A stretch of 64,000 bases of DNA from Haladaptatus pallidirubidus (GTDB lineage: Archaea > Halobacteriota > Halobacteria > Halobacteriales > Haladaptataceae). The notes under the pieces are model-generated. The model saw nothing but the letters and a program-made list of their open reading frames with translations, ran no database searches and was not told where the DNA came from. Location: contig NZ_CP085301.1 of NCBI RefSeq assembly GCF_020700235.1, positions 124,001 to 188,000 on the forward strand, in the 5' to 3' direction. Shown here piece by piece: positions 58,364-64,000 of this stretch (the first letter of the stretch is position 1; each line of letters starts with the position of its first letter). The position numbers were made by a program, and so were the translations under genes.

Positions 58364-60073
58364 CTACTCGACCCGCAAACCGACGACTTCGCGGGAGAAG
58401 ATGTCGGCGTAGCCCGACGGCGCCATTTTGAGCGACGGAACGCCCGGGAACGTGAGCGTCTGGACGGCGAGCATCGGGCGTTCGACGTTTGCGCCGAGTG
58501 TTCGAAGGGCACCCTCCACGGCGTCGTACAGTTTCGCAGTTTCTTCTACTTCGAGGTCGGAACAGACACCAGCGACGCGCATCGGGAGCTCGGCGACGAC
58601 TTCGCCGTCCCTGACGACGGCCCATCCGCCGCCCATCTCGTTGACGTGCGTGACGGCACGCCGCATGTCGTCACCGCTTCCGACCGCTATCACGCCGGGC
58701 GTCTCCCAAACGACGCTGGTCGCGACCGCACCCTCGAACGCACCGTACCCGGTCAGAAATCCGGTGAACCCGGTTCCATCACCCTCCGGATGCCGGTCGA
58801 GCAGAGTCACTTTCAGCAGGTCGTCTTCCGGTGCTGCGACGAGTTCGTCGTCTTCGACTGGAGGCGAAACAGTCGTCTGTCCCGACAGCAATCCTTCCCG
58901 GTACTCGATTGCGCGAACCGGTTCGTCCATTGCCGGAACGCGGAACTGGTCGGGGTCGGTGCTGACGTTGACGCTGTCGTAGAACTGCTCCGGATACTCG
59001 TAGGAGCGCGGCGCGACGGTCGTTTCGTGATTGTTGTAGACGACTTCGCCGCCGCTGATGACGGTGGTGACATTGACGGTTTCCAAGTCGTCGATGAGGA
59101 CGATGTCGGCGATATTGCCCGGTGCGAGCGACCCGAGGTTTTGAAGGCGGAAATGCCGGGCCGGATTGAGCGTGACCATCCGGATGGCGTCGGCGGGCGG
59201 AATCCCCTCCTCGATCGCCCGCCGAACGACCACGTCCATGTAGCCCTCACGGATGAGTTCGCGGGGCCACATTCCGTCCGTCGAGAGCGATATTTCGTCG
59301 GCACCGATTTCCTCGTACGCTTCGCCGACCGCGGTCATGTCGTCCCGAATCGACCCGCATCGACCGATTGCATGAATCCCATTTTCGACGCGTTCCACGA
59401 TTTCCTCGCCGGTAATCGCCTCGTGGTCGTCGTCGATGATGGTGGCGAACGCCTGTAGCTTTTCCCCCGAACAGCCCGCAGCGTGGCCCGAGACGGTTTT
59501 CCCAATTTGGCCTGCGCGGTCGTACAAGGCTTCTACAGGGGTGTCACGCCCCACGGCGTGAATCCAGTCGGTTTCGCCCACGCCGACGATTCGAGCGTCT
59601 TCCAGCAGATTCGCGAACGCGTCGGGATTTCCGCGTGCCGGTTGGAACGTGTCGAAAAGCGGTTGCGGCGGGACGGTCGCATAGACGCGAATCGGGAGAT
59701 AGGACGTTGCGGCGAGCATCTGCTTGACGCCTTCTGGGCCGAACACCGGGCCGAATCCCGTCACTTCCGTGACAACGGTGGTCGTCCCGCCTTCGAGAGC
59801 GTAGTGGTATGCGTTCTCGAACGTCTGATGAAGATCGATATGTGTGTGGGCGTCAATGAATCCCGGCGAAACGACGCGGTCGCTGGCGTTGATGACGTTC
59901 GTGTCCTCGCCGATTGCATCGGTCGCGTCCTTCGGCAGCGCGGCGACACGGTTGTTCGTCACGACCACGTCTCTGGCTTGGAACTCGCCCGGTTCGGGAA
60001 GCAGTACGCGCCCGTTTCGAATCACCAGATCTGCTGGCTCCTCTCCGAGCGCGACCGGTTGCAAGTCGTTCAT
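58364..60073 (-). CDS. ade: Adenine deaminase
   Basis: Converts adenine to hypoxanthine in purine salvage. 569 residues. Amidohydrolase metal motif GFIDAHTHIDLHQTFENAYHY (HxH), LEGGTTTVVTEVTGFG, GHAAGCSGEKLQAF, and DEISLSTDGMWPRELIREGYMD. The usual REGS segment reads RCGSIRDDM here. The C-terminal domain is typical of microbial Ade. The downstream end of the MBL gene overlaps this start by four bases. Confidence 0.93.
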   Translation of the reverse strand: MNDLQPVALGEEPADLVIRNGRVLLPEPGEFQARDVVVTNNRVAALPKDATDAIGEDTNVINASDRVVSPGFIDAHTHIDLHQTFENAYHYALEGGTTTVVTEVTGFGPVFGPEGVKQMLAATSYLPIRVYATVPPQPLFDTFQPARGNPDAFANLLEDARIVGVGETDWIHAVGRDTPVEALYDRAGQIGKTVSGHAAGCSGEKLQAFATIIDDDHEAITGEEIVERVENGIHAIGRCGSIRDDMTAVGEAYEEIGADEISLSTDGMWPRELIREGYMDVVVRRAIEEGIPPADAIRMVTLNPARHFRLQNLGSLAPGNIADIVLIDDLETVNVTTVISGGEVVYNNHETTVAPRSYEYPEQFYDSVNVSTDPDQFRVPAMDEPVRAIEYREGLLSGQTTVSPPVEDDELVAAPEDDLLKVTLLDRHPEGDGTGFTGFLTGYGAFEGAVATSVVWETPGVIAVGSGDDMRRAVTHVNEMGGGWAVVRDGEVVAELPMRVAGVCSDLEVEETAKLYDAVEGALRTLGANVERPMLAVQTLTFPGVPSLKMAPSGYADIFSREVVGLRVE

Positions 60074-61023
60074 GAAGATACCTCTTCGTATACCACGACA
60101 CCACCTTGTTCTTGTCGGCTTACCTCGCCGCGCTCCTCGAGCACGTCGAGGTGGCCGATCGCCTCGCTCATCGCGGGGAAGTACTCCGTCGCGGGCAGGT
60201 CGTCGAACAATCCCTCCATTACGTCGAACGCCGTCGTCGGCCCCTCAACCAGCGCGAGGACGTTCTCGGTTCGGTTTTCGTGCGCGTCCAGAATCTTCTC
60301 GATTCGCTCCGTCGGGTTCCCGATCTCTTCGCGGTGGCCCGGGAAGATGTAGTCCAGTTCGCGATCCCGAAGACGAGAGAGCGAGCGGTTGAACGCCGGA
60401 AGGACGCGGGGGCGACTGCCGCTCTCCTCCATCGGCGGTTGAAGAAGCGGATTCGGCGTGATGTCGGCGAGAACGTGGTCACCGACGATGGCTTTCGATT
60501 CGCCATCGTTTTCGAAGGTGAAGATAGTCTCGCCGGGTGCGTGGCCCTGTACGGATTCCGCGGTCAAATCCACCCCCTCGACCGAAACGGATTCGCCGTC
60601 TGCGAGTTCGAGGTCGGTTTCGACGCCGGGAGAAACCGACAGGTACGCCTCCGGGAGATTGGTGACGGTTTCGGCGGTCGTTCTCGCCATTCCGTTCTTG
60701 TCGAAGAAATCGGCGAAGTAGGACTGTTCGTACTCCAGTCGGGATGCGAAGTCGCGGATAATCGCCGCGGTGTCGTGGCTCGCGACGATGCGCGCACCGG
60801 ACTCTCGGAGTCGGTTCGCTAACCCAAAATGGTCGGGATGCGGGTGCGTAATGAGAACCTGCTCGATTTCGGACGATCCTACTCCGTTCGCTTCTAACCC
60901 CTCGAGCAGCGCGGTCCATGCCTCCTCACTTCCCGGACCGGGGTCGACCAGCGTTCGCCCGGAGAGATAGGCGTTCACCGGGCCGATTTGAAACGGCGTC
61001 GGAATCGAAAGCCGCGTAAACAT
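60070..61023 (-). CDS. MBL-fold metallo-hydrolase
   Basis: 317 residues. The metal-binding signature VLITHPHPDHFGLANRLRESG (HxHxDH), later HAPGETIFTFENDGESKAIVGDHVLADITPN and FPGHREEIGNP, resembles glyoxalase II/beta-lactamase-like lyases. The C-terminal helix-rich tail contains VEGPTTAFDVMEGLFDDLPATEYFPAMSEAIGHL, a winged-helix-like end seen in LACTB2-type proteins. Its stop overlaps the ade start by four bases (co-translation). Confidence 0.9.
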   Translation of the reverse strand: MFTRLSIPTPFQIGPVNAYLSGRTLVDPGPGSEEAWTALLEGLEANGVGSSEIEQVLITHPHPDHFGLANRLRESGARIVASHDTAAIIRDFASRLEYEQSYFADFFDKNGMARTTAETVTNLPEAYLSVSPGVETDLELADGESVSVEGVDLTAESVQGHAPGETIFTFENDGESKAIVGDHVLADITPNPLLQPPMEESGSRPRVLPAFNRSLSRLRDRELDYIFPGHREEIGNPTERIEKILDAHENRTENVLALVEGPTTAFDVMEGLFDDLPATEYFPAMSEAIGHLDVLEERGEVSRQEQGGVVVYEEVSS

Positions 61024-61137
61024 ACAACCGTGTTTTTCTCGCCCGGGATAATACCGTTTTTGAACGACCGTCCGGCCCGAAGTTCGACGGAACGATTTTT
61101 ATTTGTTGCCCACCTAAGGACACGATTGGGTGGCACG

Positions 61138-61431
61138 ATGAACAAACATTTCAAAGACGCGTGGTACTACCTTCGACGGTCAGGGAGTCACCTCCGTCAC
61201 GGCGTCCAAGCAGAACTGGACACCGGGGAGCAAAAATTCCGCAAGTGGACGGGAAGAGAACGAAATTCCGAATCGGAACCGACACGACGGGAGAAGATAC
61301 GCACGAACCTCCGAAACGCGGAGCGAACCGCTAAACGACGGTCGCAGAAGGTCAGACGCCGGTCACGAGCGGCAAAAGAGCGCTCGCGCGATGTCGTCAG
61401 GGACGCCCGAAAACGAATCCGGATGAGTTAG
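61138..61431 (+). CDS. DUF7553-like small basic protein
   Basis: 97 residues. MNKHFKDAWYYLRRSGSHLRHGVQAELD is shared with haloarchaeal DUF7553 proteins. The C-terminal half is a very basic helix (RREKIRTNLRNAERTAKRRSQKVRRRSRAAKERSRD), unusual for a halophile; usual family members are more acidic here. It might bind nucleic acid or membrane. Start at 61138. Confidence 0.8.
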   Translation: MNKHFKDAWYYLRRSGSHLRHGVQAELDTGEQKFRKWTGRERNSESEPTRREKIRTNLRNAERTAKRRSQKVRRRSRAAKERSRDVVRDARKRIRMS

Positions 61432-61457
61432 TGTCGGCGAACACGGTCGCAAACGAG

Positions 61458-62762
61458 TCAGTAATCGAATCCGATGCAGTCGCAGTCGGTGAAGTCGTTG
61501 CGCTCGAACCGTGGCGACGCCGCATTCTTTCGATCTACGTCCACGCTCCCGCGAAACGTGGAGTTCAGGAGCGAAACACGGTCGCCTTTGACGAGCACCG
61601 TCGTTCTGTCGTCCGCGTCGTGGGTTGCGGTCACGCCGTCGAAGACGATTTCCGCCGCGACTAGGTTGATTCCGTTTCGGTTGTTCTCGCCGGAGTGAAA
61701 CGCGAGTCGGCAGTTCCGGAGGGTCGTCCCTTCGCGCCATATCTCGGCGCAGTAGCCGTGTTTCGAGCCGTCGCCCCAGTCGTCCAGTTCGACGCCGTCC
61801 AGTAGAATCGACCCGTCCCCGTCGTTGACTTTGATGGCTCGAGCCGACGATTCGCAGTCGATTTTCAGGTCGCGCACGCGTGCCGATTCGCTCGACACGC
61901 GCAAACCGTCGTTGTCGCAGTTCGGCAGTGAGAGTTCGCCGCCCGAGATGCGAACGTCTCCGTCCTGCAACCAGAGGCCGCAACCGGTGTACTCCGTCAC
62001 GTCCACCTCGATTCGAACGTCGCGCGCGATGTCGCCATCTCCCAGTCGCAGGTTCGCGTTTCCGTTGTTTCTCCAGACGCCGCCCTCCACGATGCAGGGG
62101 CCCTCTCCACCCGCCAGATAGCCGCCGTTGTTGACCCATCCCTCAACGCGACAGTCGCGGAAGGTCAGCTCGCCGCGGTGATCGTCGGTCACGCTGATGC
62201 CGATCGGATGGCTGGTCTGGGATTCGACGGCGGACTGGCCGGGATACGCGTCGGGACGAAACTCACAGCCGTCCGGAAGCGAGACGGAAACGACCCCCGA
62301 CCCGTCAGGGTGCGTTACCGCCGCGTAAATCGCGCCGAGTGCACCTTTGCCCGCGGCGGCGCATTCGCCCGCAACGGTCACATCCTCGATTCGAAGGTCG
62401 CGGCTCGCCCGCGCCGAAATTGCCTGTGACCCGACGCCGTCCGCGGTCATGTCGAACGTCAGGTTTCGGATTTCGACCGAGTCGGCGGAATTTTCCGGTG
62501 TCGCACCCCATCCTCCGCCGACATCCAGACCGTACTGCTGGTCGGGGTCGGTCACGACCAGTGTGGCGTGCGGGTCGCCCGCGATAGCGATGGCCTCGCA
62601 ATCGTCGTGTTCGAATCGACCGTCGAGGTTGTATCGCCCTTCGGGGAGGACGAACTTCGTCCGCGCTCCGGCGTGTTCGGCGAGGACGCGGTGGAGCGAT
62701 TTCTCGCCGGTTCGAATTTCCGGTTCGACCTCGGCCACGTTCACCACGTTCCAGTCGATCAT
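61458..62762 (-). CDS. Right-handed parallel beta-helix protein
   Basis: About 434 residues. An N-terminal cap (DWNVVNVAEVEPEIRTGEKSLHRVLAEHAG) precedes regular coils: FRDCRVEGWVNNGGYLAGG, IVEGGVWRNNGNANLRLGDGD, GCGLWLQDGDVRISGGELSL and similar units. The fold is that of pectate-lyase-like proteins; no catalytic residues are evident. Without a signal peptide it should be cytoplasmic. It may bind or cleave polysaccharide. Confidence 0.85.
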   Translation of the reverse strand: MIDWNVVNVAEVEPEIRTGEKSLHRVLAEHAGARTKFVLPEGRYNLDGRFEHDDCEAIAIAGDPHATLVVTDPDQQYGLDVGGGWGATPENSADSVEIRNLTFDMTADGVGSQAISARASRDLRIEDVTVAGECAAAGKGALGAIYAAVTHPDGSGVVSVSLPDGCEFRPDAYPGQSAVESQTSHPIGISVTDDHRGELTFRDCRVEGWVNNGGYLAGGEGPCIVEGGVWRNNGNANLRLGDGDIARDVRIEVDVTEYTGCGLWLQDGDVRISGGELSLPNCDNDGLRVSSESARVRDLKIDCESSARAIKVNDGDGSILLDGVELDDWGDGSKHGYCAEIWREGTTLRNCRLAFHSGENNRNGINLVAAEIVFDGVTATHDADDRTTVLVKGDRVSLLNSTFRGSVDVDRKNAASPRFERNDFTDCDCIGFDY

Positions 62763-62855
62763 GGTCGCTGTCGGCAGCGGCGGGTCTTGGTCGTGGTGGC
62801 CGCCCGCTGTCGAAAGCAAGCCTTAAGTCTCGGGCAGGGAAACCACAGAGTGCGA

Positions 62856-62930
62856 GGGTCGGTAGTCTAGTCCGGTTATGACAGCTCCTTCACACGGAGC
62901 AGATCGGCAGTTCGAATCTGCCCCGACCCA
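62856..62930 (+). tRNA. tRNA-Val (anticodon CAC)
   Basis: 75 bases without encoded CCA. The acceptor GGGTCGG pairs with CCGACCC, discriminator A. The anticodon stem GCTCC/GGAGC encloses loop TTCACAC, giving anticodon CAC (Val). The T stem GGCAG/CTGCC encloses TTCGAAT. An archaeal tRNA promoter-like CCTTAAGTC lies about 33 bases upstream. Confidence 0.97.
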
Positions 62931-62953
62931 CTACTTCTGTGGCGAACAACTCC

Positions 62954-62979
62954 GCGAGCGGCGCAGTTGCGCCGCTCGC
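62954..62979 (+). terminator. Perfect 12-bp hairpin 24 bases after tRNA-Val
   Basis: GCGAGCGGCGCA at 62954-62965 is complementary to TGCGCCGCTCGC at 62968-62979 with a two-base loop. It is the strongest GC-only stem in the neighbourhood. It may end transcription or mark the edge of an inserted element. Confidence 0.5.
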
Positions 62980-63067
62980 TCTACCGTGAGCCACGAAATC
63001 GTGCAAAGGGGAGATTCGAATCACGGGACTGTTCTGTGTCGTCACATTCGGGTGGATCTTAGCGTTC

Positions 63068-63268
63068 GTGTTCATCGGTGCGTTCTTTCTCAGCGCAACG
63101 TCCCAACCAGTCGCCGACGTCGTCGCGGGAACCATCCTCTTCGGTGGGTTCTTGCTCTCGAAACTCTGGCTCGAATGGGTTCGATTTCACGCCGAGCATG
63201 CCGTCGAGCCCAGCGATCTCGCTGCATGGTTGGTGCCTACCTCGCTCCGGTCGATGTTCCCAGAATAA
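63068..63268 (+). CDS. Hypothetical membrane protein, start unclear
   Basis: 66 residues from GTG 63068: MFIGAFFLSATSQPVADVVAGTILFGGFLLSKLWLEW..., two helices and an acidic tail. The same frame continues upstream with a hydrophobic stretch (GLFCVVTFGWILAF) but has no ATG, GTG or TTG there, so either this shorter form is real or the 5' end has decayed. It lies in the tRNA-adjacent region that also carries an integrase stub. Confidence 0.45.
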   Translation: MFIGAFFLSATSQPVADVVAGTILFGGFLLSKLWLEWVRFHAEHAVEPSDLAAWLVPTSLRSMFPE

Positions 63269-63641
63269 CCCCGATCTCGAATCGAGGGACGAGGAGGAAT
63301 CCACACGAAGTGAATCACTACCGAGCGCCTTCACCACCCGAACCGAGTTAGCTACCGACTCTTCGTTAATGGACTGTATACCACAAACCGAACTCCCGAC
63401 GGTGTCACTCTGGAAAGCGTGTAGTCTTTCGAGTAGCCTCGATGGAGGGATATCAGATGGAGCGATATTTATCGTTGTTTAAGAAAATTAAAACTTGGAT
63501 GTATTAGATTTCCAATTTAAATCGTGGTTAGTGAATGTCATCCTGGTTGGAGTTACCTGCACATTCAGTGGTCCTAAGGGTTTTCCGCACTCGATAGCGC
63601 GTTCAGGACGCGAAGGACGCCATGCTCTCAGAGGGGGATAG
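63269..63641. other. Intergenic, A+T-rich patch
   Basis: No supported gene. 63465-63530 is markedly A+T-rich compared with the rest of the window, with no known motif; it fits foreign or decayed DNA next to tRNA-Val. Confidence 0.4.
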
Positions 63642-63767
63642 ATGAACCGGAATCAACGACCGAACCCCGCGGATCTATCGCCGCGCGAGGTCGTCCAGCG
63701 ATATCTCAAACGCAGGCGGGCGGACGCGACCGACACCAGCGTCGGTTCGTGGGAGTACCACCTCTAA
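63642..63767 (+). pseudogene. Truncated tyrosine recombinase (integrase) N-terminus
   Basis: 41 codons from ATG 63642 with a GGGGGAT ribosome site upstream. ADLSPREVVQRYLKRRRADAT and SVGSWEYHL match the SAM-like N-terminal DNA-binding domain of haloarchaeal XerC/D-like integrases. A TAA then ends the frame and no catalytic domain follows. It is probably a remnant of an integrated element that used the nearby tRNA-Val gene. Confidence 0.65.
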
Positions 63768-63888
63768 AACATCGAACCACACCGCACTTGTTCGTTCAAC
63801 GAGTCGTCGAACAATACGCTTTGTAGACACAGGATGAAAGGAACGCTGTGACGGAAAATAAAAACTAAAAATCCGCAACCGGAACGAC

Positions 63889-64000
63889 TTACAGGAAGTC
63901 TTCGATGTTGTCCGCAACTTCCTCGGGCGTGTCTCCGACCGGGACGCCCGCGTCGTTCAGTGCGTTGATTTTACTCTCCGCGGTCCCCGTGCCACTGCCG
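63889..64000 (-). CDS. sucD: Succinate-CoA ligase subunit alpha, C-terminal end (partial)
   Basis: The last 36 codons of sucD: AESKINALNDAGVPVGDTPEEVADNIEDFL then TAA. The NALNDAGVPVGDTPEEVA ending is typical of the haloarchaeal protein, a TCA-cycle enzyme. The gene continues beyond base 64000, so the coordinates are partial on the 5' side. Confidence 0.87.
   Translation of the reverse strand, partial: GSGTGTAESKINALNDAGVPVGDTPEEVADNIEDFL

Overview
The window is chromosomal DNA of a haloarchaeon (class Halobacteria). The evidence is the moderately high G+C, the acidic proteins, the Tat and lipobox signal peptides, and families that are typical of or confined to this group: HalOD1, HTH_10 (bat-type) regulators, DUF7344, rubrerythrin-like and HEWN mini zinc proteins. 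Archaeal core genes are also present (aglB, dph2, psmB, top6A/top6B, an ATP-dependent DNA ligase). A Haladaptatus-like genus is only a guess from codon style. No CRISPR array, rRNA or complete insertion sequence was seen; one tRNA gene is present.

Layout. 1-3.9 kb: the C-terminal part of the oligosaccharyltransferase AglB, a DUF368 polyprenyl-phosphate flippase candidate and a mini zinc protein. 4.3-4.9 kb: a membrane-anchored cupredoxin. 4.9-13.5 kb: the glycerol locus, with glpABC on the minus strand, divergent from an Orc1/Cdc6-like ATPase, glpK and an unfamiliar polytopic membrane protein. 13.6-15.3 kb: a frameshifted ArsC-like pseudogene, a phosphoglycolate phosphatase and a large non-coding inverted repeat. 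15.3-28.9 kb: housekeeping and small accessory genes (cutA operon, PEBP protein, EthD, TspO, Gfo/Idh oxidoreductase, YlbF, dph2, a METTL5-like methylase, rhomboid protease, a MaoC-like protein, a DUF4397 surface protein with a Thr/Lys tail, NUDIX, thioesterase). 29.0-31.4 kb: a signalling cluster (PAS-GAF-HTH_10, DUF7344, HalOD1). 31.9-35.3 kb: TraB-M50-purM. 35.4-41.4 kb: small proteins, LtrA, CBS-HTH, DUF555, GNAT, a winged-helix regulator and arginase. 41.8-50.1 kb: the topoisomerase locus, gyrBA divergent from top6BA. 50.1-56.7 kb: ligA, a GCS2-type ligase, psmB and others. 57.0-58.1 kb: a second HTH_10 plus HalOD1 pair. 58.4-62.8 kb: adenine deaminase with an MBL hydrolase, and a beta-helix protein. 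62.9-63.8 kb: tRNA-Val(CAC) followed by decayed DNA with an integrase stub. The window ends in the 3' end of sucD.

How genes work together. GlpK phosphorylates glycerol and GlpABC oxidises the product into the quinone pool; the co-oriented membrane protein is a candidate glycerol importer and the Orc-like protein with a winged helix is a candidate local regulator. AglB consumes a dolichyl-phosphate-linked glycan and the adjacent DUF368 protein could return the spent carrier. Gyrase and topoisomerase VI share a divergent control region. The most interesting points are the Orc-like protein inside the glycerol locus, the repeated HTH_10/HalOD1 pairing, the TraB-M50 coupling, the basic Thr/Lys surface tail, and several strong non-coding inverted repeats.
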